Shown: positions 32,296-42,265 of the stretch, one piece after another | How the letters are laid out: each line of letters begins with the position of its first letter | Position numbering within the stretch: position 1 is the stretch's first letter | Assembly (NCBI GenBank): GCA_001777915.1 | Contig: MFFN01000005.1 | Location: 175,255 to 239,254, forward strand | DNA length: 64,000 nucleotides | Direction of reading: 5' to 3' | DNA from: Candidatus Edwardsbacteria bacterium RifOxyA12_full_54_48 | Lineage (GTDB): Bacteria; Edwardsbacteria; AC1; EtOH8 | Program-made: the position numbers and the translations under genes | Notes under the pieces: generated by a model | What the model saw: the letters and a program-made list of their open reading frames with translations, nothing else | Told to the model about the DNA's origin: nothing | Databases searched by the model: none

Positions 32296-33918
32296 ATGCC
32301 GAACCGAGCCAAAAGAGCCATACACATCATCTCCTTTGAGGAGAAGTTATCCAGCTGGGTCAGGTGGGCGGTGCTGTTCCTGGCCCTGCTGCTGGTGACC
32401 CTGCGTCCCCAGGCCATGGCCGGGCACTATTTGGGCCTGTACCTGACGCTGGGCCTGGCGGCTCTTTACAACCTGCTGGTGTTCTTTGCCGGAAGAAGGA
32501 TGCTCAAAATACTGAGAGCCTTATGGGTGAGCCTGGTGTTCGATCTGGTGTTCGCCACTCTGCTGATAGCTTTTACCCTGGGGGCCCAAAGCCAGTTCTT
32601 CTATCTCTATTATCTGACGATATTCATGGCGGCGGTCTCCAGCAACCGTCAGGCGGCCCTGAAGGTCACCGTCCTGGCCTCGGGGATGTATTTTCTGGCT
32701 CTGATATGGAGGGGCGAACTAAGCTGGGACCAGTACTTTTTATACGACCTGTTGTTCAAGATCGGGCTGCTGTCGCTGACCGCCTTCTGGGCCGGACTGC
32801 TGTCCGACCAGCAGAAGAGATGGCGGCTACGCAACCAGGAGCTGTGCCAGATAGCCGACGAATGGACCAAGACGGCATCCGACATCCAGTCAGCCGCCCT
32901 GTTCGGGATGGGCGCCCTGCTTTCCTCCTCCCGCAACATCGAGGAGACCCTGAACCTGACGCTGGATGCGGTGCAGGACCTGCTGCAGGCCGACCGCTGT
33001 TCCATACTGTTGCTGGATCACGACTCCAATGAGCTGGTCTTAAGGGCCTCGCGGGGCGTCCGGGCCGGGGCGGTGGGCAAGCTGAGGCTGAAGAGCGACC
33101 AGGGCATCGCCGGCGAAGTGTTGAGGACCGGCCAGCCGCTCAATGTCCCGGACACCGACAAGGAGCCCCTGTTCGTTCCCTCGCCCAAGCACTACCACAA
33201 CCGGATCCGCTCCATGCTGGTGGTCCCGCTGATCATCCGCGACAGGCGGATCGGGGTGATCAACATCTCCGAGGTCAAGTCCAACCGCAAGTTCAACCAG
33301 AGCGAGCTGGCGGCCATGACGCTGGTGGCCAGCTATACTGCGGTGGCCCTAGAGAATGCCGGTATCCTGGAGGAGAAGGAGAAGGAGGCCACCACCGACG
33401 GACTGACCGGGCTTCACAACTACCGCTACTTCATCGAGGAATTCGGCCGCCGGCTGGAGCACTGGCAAAAGAAGCAGGCCATAGTGTCCCTGATATGGCT
33501 GGATCTGGATTTCTTCAAGGAATACAACGACAATTTCGGCCATCTTAAGGGCAGCGAGATACTGAAGCGCCTGGGCGATATCATGATAACAGCGGTGGGC
33601 GTAAAGGAGGCGGTCTATTTCCGCTACGGCGGAGACGAGTTCGCTGTGATCCTGCCGGGGGTGGAAAATCAAACAGCGGTGGAGAAGGCCGAGAGCATCA
33701 GACACAGCATCTACCATACGGAGTTTGCCGAAAGAAAGCCGGGGGGCAAGCAGCTTTCCGCCAGCATCGGGGTGGTGAACTGCCCCGCTGACGGCCAGGA
33801 GTACCGGGCGCTGATAGAAAAGGCCGATCAGGCCATGTATCACGCCAAGGAGAAGGGAAAGAACCAGGTGGCTTTCTGGCAGGATGATAAAATAATAATC
33901 TACAGGAGGAAAGAATGA
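32296..33918 (+). CDS. Membrane GAF-GGDEF diguanylate cyclase
   Basis: A 540-residue signalling protein starting directly after the flavoprotein stop. About five hydrophobic helices lie at residues 20-180, a GAF domain at about 200-360 (DLLQADRCSILLLD, IGVINISEVKS), and a GGDEF domain at 365-530 (DGLTGLHNYRYF, LDLDFFKEYNDNFGH, active-site RYGGDEF near 445). The intact GGDEF predicts c-di-GMP synthesis. No RxxD lies at the inhibitory position. It overlaps ugd by four bases, which links c-di-GMP signalling with the polysaccharide genes that follow. Confidence 0.88.
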   Translation: MPNRAKRAIHIISFEEKLSSWVRWAVLFLALLLVTLRPQAMAGHYLGLYLTLGLAALYNLLVFFAGRRMLKILRALWVSLVFDLVFATLLIAFTLGAQSQFFYLYYLTIFMAAVSSNRQAALKVTVLASGMYFLALIWRGELSWDQYFLYDLLFKIGLLSLTAFWAGLLSDQQKRWRLRNQELCQIADEWTKTASDIQSAALFGMGALLSSSRNIEETLNLTLDAVQDLLQADRCSILLLDHDSNELVLRASRGVRAGAVGKLRLKSDQGIAGEVLRTGQPLNVPDTDKEPLFVPSPKHYHNRIRSMLVVPLIIRDRRIGVINISEVKSNRKFNQSELAAMTLVASYTAVALENAGILEEKEKEATTDGLTGLHNYRYFIEEFGRRLEHWQKKQAIVSLIWLDLDFFKEYNDNFGHLKGSEILKRLGDIMITAVGVKEAVYFRYGGDEFAVILPGVENQTAVEKAESIRHSIYHTEFAERKPGGKQLSASIGVVNCPADGQEYRALIEKADQAMYHAKEKGKNQVAFWQDDKIIIYRRKE

Positions 33919-35198
33919 AGCTGGCAGTGGTGGGCACCGGCTACGTGGGCCTGGTGTCGGGGGTTTGTTTCGCCGAATGGGGGCATCAGGTGATCTGCGT
34001 GGACAATGATGCCGCCAAGATCGAGATGCTGAAGAAGGGCCAGATCCCGATATACGAGCCGGGGTTGAAGGAACTGATGGACAAGAATCTTCAGCGTCTG
34101 GAGTTCTCAACCTCCATCGAGGAGGCCACCGACAAATCGGACATCATCTTCATTGCGGTGGGCACCCCGCCCCGGCCCAACGGGGAGGCCGACCTTTCGG
34201 CGGTGGAGACCGTGGCCGCCACCGTGGCCCGCCGGATGAAATCATATAAATTGGTGGTGGAGAAATCCACCGTGCCGGTGCAGACCGGGGACCGGGTCAA
34301 GCAGACCATGGCGGTCAACAACCTCAACAAGGTGGAGTTCGACGTGGCCTCCAACCCGGAGTTCCTGAGGGAGGGCACCGCCATCGAGGATTCCCTGAAG
34401 CCCGACCGGGTGGTGTTCGGCACCGATTCCGAGCGGGCCAGAAAAATGCTACTGGAGCTGTATTCGCCGCTGGGCTGCCCCATCGTAGCCACCGACATCC
34501 AGAGCTCGGAGCTGATCAAGCACGCCTCCAATTCCTTTCTGGCCATGAAGATCTCCTTCATCAATGCGGTGGCCAACGTCTGCGAGAAATCCGGAGCCAA
34601 CGTGGAACAGGTGGCCGAGGGCATGGGCCTGGACCGGAGGATCGGCCGGAGCTTTTTGAACGCCGGGATAGGTTTTGGCGGCTTCTGCTTCCCCAAGGAC
34701 CTGCAGGCCTTCATCCGGATCTCGGAAAAGCTGGGATACGATTTCAAGCTGCTGAAGGCGGTGGAGGAGATCAACGAAGACCAGAAGAAACTGTTCGTCA
34801 AGAAGATCGAGGAGCTGGTGTGGAACATCTCCGGCAAGACCATCGGCATATTAGGGCTGGCCTTCAAGCCCAACACCGACGACATGCGCTTCGCCCCTTC
34901 CATCGACATCATCGAGGCCCTGCAGAAGGACGGAGCCAAGATCCGGGCCTACGATCCGGTGTCCATGGACCGGGCCCGGCAGGTGCTGAAGGACGTCCAC
35001 TATTGCAATGATCCATATGACGCAGCCCGGGATGCCGACTGCCTGGTGATAGTCACCGAGTGGGAGGAATTCAAAAAACTGGACCTGGCCAGGATCAGAT
35101 CCCTCCTGAAGGTCCCGGCCATCGCCGACGGGCGTAACATCTTCGATCCCGGAAAGATGAAGGAGCTGGGATTCATATACCAGGGCATCGGCCGATGA
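33915..35198 (+). CDS. ugd: UDP-glucose 6-dehydrogenase
   Basis: Oxidises UDP-glucose to UDP-glucuronate with two NAD+. The 427-residue product has the Rossmann start [31 protein letters not shown], and the catalytic Cys in [13 protein letters not shown] (about residue 258). The usual Ser before that Cys is Phe, as in some bacterial members. ATGA overlaps at both ends couple it with the GGDEF gene and the next epimerase. Confidence 0.95.
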   Translation: MKLAVVGTGYVGLVSGVCFAEWGHQVICVDNDAAKIEMLKKGQIPIYEPGLKELMDKNLQRLEFSTSIEEATDKSDIIFIAVGTPPRPNGEADLSAVETVAATVARRMKSYKLVVEKSTVPVQTGDRVKQTMAVNNLNKVEFDVASNPEFLREGTAIEDSLKPDRVVFGTDSERARKMLLELYSPLGCPIVATDIQSSELIKHASNSFLAMKISFINAVANVCEKSGANVEQVAEGMGLDRRIGRSFLNAGIGFGGFCFPKDLQAFIRISEKLGYDFKLLKAVEEINEDQKKLFVKKIEELVWNISGKTIGILGLAFKPNTDDMRFAPSIDIIEALQKDGAKIRAYDPVSMDRARQVLKDVHYCNDPYDAARDADCLVIVTEWEEFKKLDLARIRSLLKVPAIADGRNIFDPGKMKELGFIYQGIGR

Positions 35199-36124
35199 GA
35201 CTGCTGGTGGCCGGGGGAGCCGGCTTTTTGGGCTCCCATCTGTGCGACCGCCTGCTGTCCGACCGGCACCAGGTGACGGCCCTGGACAACCTGATCACCG
35301 GGAGTCTGGAGAACATCAGCCACCTGCGGGGGAACAAGGATTTCAGTTTCATCGAACAGGATGTCACCCAGCCTTTCAAGATTGAAGGAAAGATAGATTT
35401 CATCCTCGACCTGGCCTCGCCGGCCAGCCCGATAGATTTCGTCAAGATCCCCATGGAGATACTGCTGGTGGGGTCGTACGGCGTTCATAATCTTTTAGAA
35501 CTGGCCAGGGAGAAGCAGGCCGGATTCCTGCTGACCTCCACCTCAGAGGTATACGGCGACCCTCTGGTGCATCCCCAGAGCGAGGAGTACTGGGGCAACG
35601 TCAACCCCATCGGGCCGCGCAGTGTCTACGATGAATCCAAGCGCTACGCCGAGGCCCTGACCATGGCCTACCATCGCTATCGCAGTATCGACACCCGTAT
35701 CGTCAGGATATTCAACACCTACGGGCCCAGGATGCGCCTGGACGACGGGCGGGTGGTCCCCACCCTGATCGACCAGGCTCTGAACAACCGTCCCCTGACG
35801 GTTTTCGGGGACGGCAGCCAGACCCGCAGCTTCTGCTACGCCTCGGACCTGATAGAGGGCATCTATCTGACCATCAAGTCGTCGGAGCACCAGCCGATAA
35901 ACCTGGGCAACCCCCAGGAGATGTCCATTCTGGAATTCGCCCGGGCCATCAAGAAATACACCGGCACCGGGTCGGCCATCGAGCACCAACCGCTGCCGGC
36001 CGACGATCCCAAGGTGCGGCGGCCCGACATCGGCCGGGCCAGGAAGATCCTGAACTGGGAGCCCCAGATCGGATTTGAGGCCGGGATCAAAAAGACCATC
36101 GACTGGTTCGCGGCAAAAAAGTAA
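35195..36124 (+). CDS. UDP-glucuronate decarboxylase (UDP-xylose synthase)
   Basis: Converts UDP-glucuronate to UDP-xylose. The 309-residue short-chain dehydrogenase has [15 protein letters not shown] (NAD), [23 protein letters not shown] (catalytic Tyr and Lys) and [18 protein letters not shown], the pattern that separates UXS from dTDP-glucose dehydratase and GalE. Following Ugd directly, it makes a two-step UDP-Glc to UDP-Xyl module. Confidence 0.92.
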   Translation: MRLLVAGGAGFLGSHLCDRLLSDRHQVTALDNLITGSLENISHLRGNKDFSFIEQDVTQPFKIEGKIDFILDLASPASPIDFVKIPMEILLVGSYGVHNLLELAREKQAGFLLTSTSEVYGDPLVHPQSEEYWGNVNPIGPRSVYDESKRYAEALTMAYHRYRSIDTRIVRIFNTYGPRMRLDDGRVVPTLIDQALNNRPLTVFGDGSQTRSFCYASDLIEGIYLTIKSSEHQPINLGNPQEMSILEFARAIKKYTGTGSAIEHQPLPADDPKVRRPDIGRARKILNWEPQIGFEAGIKKTIDWFAAKK

Positions 36125-36127
36125 GCA

Positions 36128-37720
36128 ATGGCAGGCGGGATGCGGGTAAACAAAAAGGTCCTTTCATATCTGCTGCTGGGCTTGATACTGCTGAACGGCC
36201 TGCTGCTGAGGGTGGGCGGCCTGAACTGGGGGATCCCCCGGGCGCCCTACTGGAAAGCCTATCATCCCGATGAAAGCGTGGCCTTCACCACCCTGCTGAA
36301 GATGTCCACCGCGGAGGAGGTGCTCAACCCGCATTACTTTGTCAATCCCACCCTGCACTATTACCTGATAGGCGCGCTGTGGTGGATGGCCCATACCGCA
36401 AAGTTCGTCCCCTCGCCCAGGGAGATAATGGACGAAGCATCCACGGTGACCCTGGATCACGTTTCCAGGATCTGGCTGACGGCCCGTTCCCTGAGCGTGG
36501 CTCTGGGGGTGCTGACCATCTGGCTGACCTACTTGCTGGGGCGGGAGTTCTTTAAAGACCAGATATATGCCCTGGCCGGGGCCTGGCTGGCGGCCGTAAT
36601 GCCGACCATGGTGATACAATCGCACTACCTGACGGTGGACGGCCCGGTGGGATTCTGGTTCCTGGCGGCGCTGTGGTTGATCATCAAGGCTTTCAAGGAT
36701 AACCGGCTTTGGATGTGGGCGGTCGCCGGATTGGTGTCGGGATCAGCGGTGGCCACCAAATACAACGCCCTGGCGGGCGTAGTATCGGTTTTCGGAGTTC
36801 TTTTGATCCGGCAGAAAATGAACCGCGACCAGCATATTGAAAAAGCGCCGATCAAAGTTTCCCTTTTTAACGGCTGCCTGATCGCAGGATTCCTGCTGGG
36901 ATGCCCGTATTCGGTGCTGTCCTTCGCCGAATGGAAGGACGGGATAAGCAGCCTGCTTGCTTACAACGATTTTGCCACCGACTGGCTGTATCCCTGGCTC
37001 TACACCAGCCGGCATTCCCTGGGCTGGCCGGGATGGATATTGTTCCTGGCATCACTGTCAGCGCTGGTTATAAAGCCCGATAAAACCGGCCTGATCCTGG
37101 CGGCCGGCATTGTGCCGTATCTTTTGATCTACGGCTACAAGGCTTCGCCCTATATGCGGCACATGGTGCTGATAGTCCCCCTGATGGTGCTGCTGATCAT
37201 CTATGCGGCGGAAAAGGCCGGGAGATATTTCAAGCGCCGCAGTTTTTCGTTGATCGCCGGCATGTTGGTCCTTTTGACCTCCGGTTACGCCCTGGCCAAC
37301 AGCCTGGCCTGGGTGAAGGTGATGTCCGGGCAGGACACCCGGGAGGCGGCGGCGGAATATATCAAACAGCATGTGTCTTTTGACTCGATCATCGGACTGG
37401 CCGGCCGGCTGTGGTTCTACACCCCGCCCCTGGATGAGAGCCAGTATCACCTGCTGCGGCTGGATTACGATCCGGCCAAGCTGGAATATTTTCATCCGCC
37501 CCTGATCATCGTCAGCGAATACGAGTCCAAACAGTACGCCTTTTGCCGGGTGGCCCCCGAGGTGCGGGATGAGTTCTTCAGAGATCTCAAGGAAGATTAC
37601 CGGGCCAGCCGGGTGTTCAAAAGGATCCCCCAGTGCTGGGGAATAAAATTCGAGGGATATCCCCTGGCCGACTGGAATTACTTCTACCCCGAGATAACCA
37701 TTTACGAAAGGTCCTTTTAA
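36128..37720 (+). CDS. GT-C family membrane glycosyltransferase (GT39/ArnT-like)
   Basis: A 530-residue protein with about ten to twelve hydrophobic helices. The first outer loop carries the acidic motif YHPDES (about residue 48-53), as in GT39/GT83 enzymes, which take sugars from polyprenyl-phosphate donors on the periplasmic side. ATG 36140 behind GGCGGG is an alternative start. The acceptor (lipid A, protein or glycan) is unknown. The neighbours suggest a xylose- or pentose-type sugar. Confidence 0.72.
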   Translation: MAGGMRVNKKVLSYLLLGLILLNGLLLRVGGLNWGIPRAPYWKAYHPDESVAFTTLLKMSTAEEVLNPHYFVNPTLHYYLIGALWWMAHTAKFVPSPREIMDEASTVTLDHVSRIWLTARSLSVALGVLTIWLTYLLGREFFKDQIYALAGAWLAAVMPTMVIQSHYLTVDGPVGFWFLAALWLIIKAFKDNRLWMWAVAGLVSGSAVATKYNALAGVVSVFGVLLIRQKMNRDQHIEKAPIKVSLFNGCLIAGFLLGCPYSVLSFAEWKDGISSLLAYNDFATDWLYPWLYTSRHSLGWPGWILFLASLSALVIKPDKTGLILAAGIVPYLLIYGYKASPYMRHMVLIVPLMVLLIIYAAEKAGRYFKRRSFSLIAGMLVLLTSGYALANSLAWVKVMSGQDTREAAAEYIKQHVSFDSIIGLAGRLWFYTPPLDESQYHLLRLDYDPAKLEYFHPPLIIVSEYESKQYAFCRVAPEVRDEFFRDLKEDYRASRVFKRIPQCWGIKFEGYPLADWNYFYPEITIYERSF

Positions 37721-38404
37721 ATGAAACTTTCCGTGATCATGCCGGTCTACAACGAAAAGGCCACCATCGAAAAGATAATCGCCCGGGTGCTGGCGGTGCC
37801 CATCGAAAAGGAGCTGGTGATAGTTGACGATTATTCCACCGACGGAACCAAGGACATACTGAAAACTTACGAAGGCCGGCCGGGCATCAAGATATCATAC
37901 CATCCCTACAATCTGGGCAAGGGGGCCGGGATCCGCACCGGGATCCGGGAATGCACCGGGGACATCGTCATCATCCAGGATGCCGACCTGGAATACTCCC
38001 CGGAGGAATACCCCCGGCTGGTGGAACCCATCGTGCGGGGAGCGGCCGACGTGGTCTACGGCTCCAGGTTCTACGGCACCCACCGGGTGTTCATGGTCTG
38101 GCATTATCTGGGCAACAAGTTTTTGACCGCCCTGACCAATGTTCTGTACAACACCATGCTGACCGACATGGAGACCTGCTACAAGGTATTCCGGTCGGAG
38201 GTGATCAAGGATCTAAATCTCAGATCATTCAGGTTCGACATCGAACCGGAGATCACCGCCAAGATATTCAAGAACCGTAAGCTTAGGGTCTACGAGATGC
38301 CCATCACCTACGACGGCAGGGATTACCACGAGGGCAAGAAGATCCACTGGTACGACGCCCTGCCGGCCATCTGGACCCTGATCAAATACCGATTTGTAAA
38401 TTGA
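37721..38404 (+). CDS. GT2 glycosyltransferase (dolichyl/polyprenyl-phosphate sugar synthase-like)
   Basis: A 227-residue GT-A fold enzyme with no membrane helix: MKLSVIMPVYNEKATIEKII, VDDYSTDGT, LGKGAGIRTGIRECTGD, the metal-binding IIQDADLEYSPEEYP, and a C-terminal MPITYDGRDYHEGKKIHW. This is the family annotated as dolichol-phosphate mannosyltransferase-like; it would make a polyprenyl-phosphate sugar for the GT-C enzymes on either side. It starts right after the previous stop and ends in an overlap (TTGATG). Confidence 0.88.
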   Translation: MKLSVIMPVYNEKATIEKIIARVLAVPIEKELVIVDDYSTDGTKDILKTYEGRPGIKISYHPYNLGKGAGIRTGIRECTGDIVIIQDADLEYSPEEYPRLVEPIVRGAADVVYGSRFYGTHRVFMVWHYLGNKFLTALTNVLYNTMLTDMETCYKVFRSEVIKDLNLRSFRFDIEPEITAKIFKNRKLRVYEMPITYDGRDYHEGKKIHWYDALPAIWTLIKYRFVN

Positions 38405-40005
38405 TGGCCCGGAAGAAAAAAATACCGGCTCCAAACGAAACCACTGCCCAAGGCGGTTTTGATCTTTCGGAATGGGCGGCAAAGCATTCCCGGTGGCTGT
38501 TGGTCTCAATTCTGGCGCTGTTCATTTTGATCTCCCTGCTGATGTTCGATCCCAAGCCTTTCGTGGGGGGGGACAATGCGGCCTATGTGTCGCTGTCCAA
38601 GTCGCTGGCCCAGGGCCAGGGCTTGAGCGAGATATGGACCCCGGAGGGGAAAGCCCATACCCAGTATCCCTTCGGGTTCCCGCTGCTGCTGACGCCGGCA
38701 TCATTGCTGAAAATGCCCTACGCCTGGTACAAGCTTATCCCCTGGCTGTCGGGACTGCTGTCCCTGCTGGCTTTTTGGCTCCTGATAAAGGAGGACAAGA
38801 AAGCTCTTTACATAGCGCCGGTCTGGCTGCTGGCCATCAATCCCTATTTTCTGGAATATACCCATTGGGTGCTGTCCGAGCTGCCCTTCACCCTTTTTGT
38901 CCTGCTGACATTTCTGACCCTGAAAAAATGGGAAAAGCGCGGCGGGCCTCTTTGGCTGTCCGGGGTCATTCTGTCCGCAGTCTTTGCGAATTATATCCGC
39001 AGCGCCGGGATAGCTTTGTATCTAGGGATCTTCATATATCTTCTTTTCAAAAGGAAGTTCAAGACGTCAGCAATATTCATAATCGGGTGCATCGCACTGA
39101 CCATTCCCTGGTCCCTGCGCAACAGCCATTACGGGACGTCTGGCGGTTACCTGGAACAATTTCTGATGCGGGACCCCTACCAGCCGGAGCTGGGATTGTT
39201 GGGGATCGGCGGATTAGTGCAGAGATTTTTTGCCAACCTTAAGATATATTCTATAAATGTTCTGCCCAGGATGATGTTCCCGGCGGCCGATGACTGGGGG
39301 CTGTCCGGAGGCCTGGTGATAATAATGCTGCTAACCGTGATTCCGGCTGTAATTGTTTTGATAGCCAGGATCATCAAAAATCCCAAAGGCTACGATTGGT
39401 TCGTTATTATTTATCTGGGGATGTCCCTGTTGTGGCCGGAGGCCTGGTCGGACATCAGATTCTTGCTGCCTCTGCTGCCGTTTTTGCTGTTCTATCTGGT
39501 GCAGGCCTATCAATACGGTGTTTCATTGGTTTTCAAAAGAAAGGCATTCTGGCCGGCGGTGATGCTGTTATTCCTTATAGCCGCTGCAAATGTTTCGGCC
39601 GGCTGGAACAGGATCGGCAGCAACCTGGAAGCAAATAAAGATTACCCCCGGGATAAATATTCCGGTTACGATCCGGCCTGGCGCAGTTTCTTTGCCGCGG
39701 CGGAATGGGTCAAGAACAATACGCCGGAAAGCAGCATCGTGGTCTCCCGCAAGCCGACCCTGTTCTATCTGGGCGCGGAAAGAAAGAATTTCTGCTATCC
39801 TTTCACCACCAGGCAGGATTCTTTGCTGAAGGCGATAGAAAAGGCCGATTTTGTGATGGTGGAGCCGGTCAGCGGAACGGGGCAGAGATATTTGATCCCG
39901 GCAGTCCAACCTCTTTTGGACAAGAAATATAAAATAATCTACGCCAACGGCAACCCGCCGACCTATGTGCTGCAGAAATTAAAGGAGAATTCCGATGTCA
40001 AGTAA
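38404..40005 (+). CDS. GT-C family membrane glycosyltransferase (second copy)
   Basis: A 533-residue multi-pass protein. The first helix (residues 32-48) is followed by GGDNAAYVSLSKSLAQG, which supplies the acidic loop residue of GT39-like enzymes; at least nine more helices follow. The C-terminal 100 residues form a soluble domain (VSRKPTLFYLGAERKNF), typical of this group. It is distant in sequence from the copy at 36.1 kb, so a different acceptor or sugar is likely. It overlaps the next gene by 11 bases. Confidence 0.72.
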   Translation: MARKKKIPAPNETTAQGGFDLSEWAAKHSRWLLVSILALFILISLLMFDPKPFVGGDNAAYVSLSKSLAQGQGLSEIWTPEGKAHTQYPFGFPLLLTPASLLKMPYAWYKLIPWLSGLLSLLAFWLLIKEDKKALYIAPVWLLAINPYFLEYTHWVLSELPFTLFVLLTFLTLKKWEKRGGPLWLSGVILSAVFANYIRSAGIALYLGIFIYLLFKRKFKTSAIFIIGCIALTIPWSLRNSHYGTSGGYLEQFLMRDPYQPELGLLGIGGLVQRFFANLKIYSINVLPRMMFPAADDWGLSGGLVIIMLLTVIPAVIVLIARIIKNPKGYDWFVIIYLGMSLLWPEAWSDIRFLLPLLPFLLFYLVQAYQYGVSLVFKRKAFWPAVMLLFLIAAANVSAGWNRIGSNLEANKDYPRDKYSGYDPAWRSFFAAAEWVKNNTPESSIVVSRKPTLFYLGAERKNFCYPFTTRQDSLLKAIEKADFVMVEPVSGTGQRYLIPAVQPLLDKKYKIIYANGNPPTYVLQKLKENSDVK

Positions 40006-40951
40006 AATAGATATTTCCATCGTCATTCCGGTCTACAATGAGCGGGAGAACATCGCAGAGTTGTCACAGCGGCTGACTGCCGTCATGAAGAACTTGAAAA
40101 AATCGTACGAAGTGTTGTTCGTTGATGACGGCAGCAACGACACACCACACGACAGCGATGGCCGCAGCGCTACGCTGACCGAAATAATAAACGCGAAGAA
40201 AAAAAACAAGAACATTTCCGCCTTATCACTCGCTAAAAACTCGGGGAAGTCGCAGGCCTACATAGTCGGGTTTGATGCCGCCCAGGGCGACGTTGTGATC
40301 ACCATGGACGGAGATCTCCAAGACCGCCCGGAGCAGATACCTGATTTCTTGGAAAAGATCAAAGAAGGTTATGATCTGGTGACGGGCTGGAAATACACTG
40401 GCAAGGGCAAGCGAAAGTATTCGTCGGAGATGTTTAACAAGCTGACCAGGGGGGTAACCCATCTCAATATTCATGATACTAACTGTCCTTTCAAGGCTTA
40501 CCGTCGGGAAGTTGTCAAAAATATGTGGGTCTATGGCAACCTCTACCGGTTTATACCAGCAATGGCTTTTTGGCAAGGGTACAAGGTAACTGAGATCAAG
40601 GTGGAGAACGATCCCCGAAAACACGGGATAACAAAATATGGATCATTGCGATGGATGGGCGGATTCATTGATTTGCTAACGGTGTTCTTTCTAACCCAAT
40701 ACATAAAACGACCGCTCTATCTGTTCAGCATTGCCGGCCTGTTCTCCTTTTCCCTCGGTTTCCTGATCGAGTTGTATATTCTGATAGATGGGATCGCCAA
40801 AGGATTCATCAGCCATACTGCGTTGATGTTGCTGGGCATAGTCTTCATCATTGCCAGTATTCAGTTCGTATCCACCGGGCTGTTGGCCGAGATGATCATA
40901 CGAGTGCGTCAAGAGCTGCAGCGAGATGTTCCGGTATATAAGAAATATTAA
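39995..40951 (+). CDS. GT2 polyprenyl-phosphate glycosyltransferase with two membrane helices (GtrB/DPM1-like)
   Basis: A 318-residue enzyme: ISIVIPVYNERENIAEL, VDDGSND, KNSGKSQAYIVGFDAAQGD, TMDGDLQDRPEQIP, then two C-terminal helices (about 233-255 and 270-295), the GtrB architecture. Between VDDGSND and the next helix there is an insert of about a dozen residues (PHDSDGRSATLT) encoded by a locally palindromic stretch (CAGCGCTACGCTG). The codon style differs somewhat from upstream genes. It is the last gene of the sugar operon. Confidence 0.87.
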   Translation: MSSKIDISIVIPVYNERENIAELSQRLTAVMKNLKKSYEVLFVDDGSNDTPHDSDGRSATLTEIINAKKKNKNISALSLAKNSGKSQAYIVGFDAAQGDVVITMDGDLQDRPEQIPDFLEKIKEGYDLVTGWKYTGKGKRKYSSEMFNKLTRGVTHLNIHDTNCPFKAYRREVVKNMWVYGNLYRFIPAMAFWQGYKVTEIKVENDPRKHGITKYGSLRWMGGFIDLLTVFFLTQYIKRPLYLFSIAGLFSFSLGFLIELYILIDGIAKGFISHTALMLLGIVFIIASIQFVSTGLLAEMIIRVRQELQRDVPVYKKY

Positions 40952-40964
40952 TTTGAACCAGGCT

Positions 40965-41070
40965 AATAGAACACGGATTGAACGGATAACTAAGGATTCA
41001 ACGGATGGTTTCCTTTTGTAAAATAAAGCACAGTGTCTTTGTGGCTTAGCGAGGAAAGCATAAATAGAAA
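40965..41070. repeat. Dispersed repeat segment (GGATTGAACGGAT and CTTTGTGGCTTAGCG types)
   Basis: ACACGGATTGAACGGATAAC (about 40973-40992) resembles 47509-47555. GTGTCTTTGTGGCTTAGCGA (about 41033-41052) resembles the CACAAAG family in reverse orientation. It separates the sugar operon from dxr. Confidence 0.55.
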
Positions 41071-41087
41071 TCATTAATCGAAAAGAA

Positions 41088-42260
41088 ATGGCAAAGCCAA
41101 AGAAAATAATAATCCTGGGCTCCACCGGGTCCATCGGCACCCAGACCGTGGAGGTCATCAATAAATATCCCCGGCTGTTCCGGGTGGTGGGGCTGGCGGC
41201 CAATTCCCGGTTCGACCTGTTGGCTCAGCAGATAAAAAAGTTCCGGCCCAAGATGGTCTGCATCGGCCAGGATCCCACCGGGATATCCGCCATAGACCAC
41301 CCCAAAGCGCCGTTCAATCTGGTGCGCGGGCCGCAGGGATTGAAGCAGCTGGCCTCATTTTCCGAGGCCGATATAGTGGTCAACGCTTTGGTGGGCTCGG
41401 CCGGGCTGGAGCCGACGCTGGCGGCAATCGCTGCCGGACACGATGTGGCCCTGGCCAACAAGGAGACCCTGGTGGCCGGCGGACAGCTGGTGATGCGGGC
41501 GGTGAAACTAAAAAAGATCCGGCTGCTGCCCATAGACAGCGAGCATGTGGCCCTGCACCAGTGCCTGGACGGGCGGGATATTTCCACTGTCAAAAATCTT
41601 ATCCTGACGGCATCGGGCGGGCCGTTCCGCTCGCATCCCTTAAAGCAGCTGCACTCGGTGAAGGCGCATCATGCCCTGAACCATCCCACCTGGAACATGG
41701 GACGCAAAGTGACCATAGATTCGGCCACTTTGATGAACAAGGGGCTGGAGATGATCGAGGCCCACCACCTGTTCGGAATCCCGCCGGAGCGGATAAAGGT
41801 GGTGATACACCCTGAATCCATCATCCACTCCATGGTGGAGTTCAACGACGGCTCCATAATCGCCCAGCTCTCGACGCCCGATATGCGCCTACCCATCCAA
41901 TACGCCCTGACCTATCCTCAAAGGCTTCCATCGCTGATCAAAGACTGCCGGCTGGATGAACTGGGCCAGCTTACTTTTCATAAACCGGACGGGACGACCT
42001 TCAAATGCCTGGACCTGGCCTACCGGGCCATTGCACGCAACGGCATCATCCCGGCGGTGATGAACGCCGCCAACGAGGTGGCGGTGGAATATTTCCTAAA
42101 CGGCCGGATCGGCTTCATGGATATCCCGGCGGTCATAGAAAAAACAATGTCCGGTTTCCCGGCGGGCAGCCGGGTCAACATAGGCAATATCATCAATGCC
42201 GACAGCCGTTCCAGAGCCAAGGCAGAAAAAATAATCATTTCAAGCATCAAGACAAGATAG
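41088..42260 (+). CDS. dxr: 1-deoxy-D-xylulose 5-phosphate reductoisomerase
   Basis: Second step of the MEP isoprenoid pathway (DXP to MEP, NADPH and divalent metal). The 390-residue product has ILGSTGSIGTQTVEVI (NADPH), NKETLVAGG, PIDSEHVALHQCL (metal-binding Asp/Glu), GPFRSHP, and MNKGLEMIEAHHLF. The downstream site-2 protease gene begins six bases after the stop, the same dxr-rseP order seen in many bacteria, although this protease lacks a PDZ domain. Confidence 0.97.
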   Translation: MAKPKKIIILGSTGSIGTQTVEVINKYPRLFRVVGLAANSRFDLLAQQIKKFRPKMVCIGQDPTGISAIDHPKAPFNLVRGPQGLKQLASFSEADIVVNALVGSAGLEPTLAAIAAGHDVALANKETLVAGGQLVMRAVKLKKIRLLPIDSEHVALHQCLDGRDISTVKNLILTASGGPFRSHPLKQLHSVKAHHALNHPTWNMGRKVTIDSATLMNKGLEMIEAHHLFGIPPERIKVVIHPESIIHSMVEFNDGSIIAQLSTPDMRLPIQYALTYPQRLPSLIKDCRLDELGQLTFHKPDGTTFKCLDLAYRAIARNGIIPAVMNAANEVAVEYFLNGRIGFMDIPAVIEKTMSGFPAGSRVNIGNIINADSRSRAKAEKIIISSIKTR

Positions 42261-42265
42261 GATAG

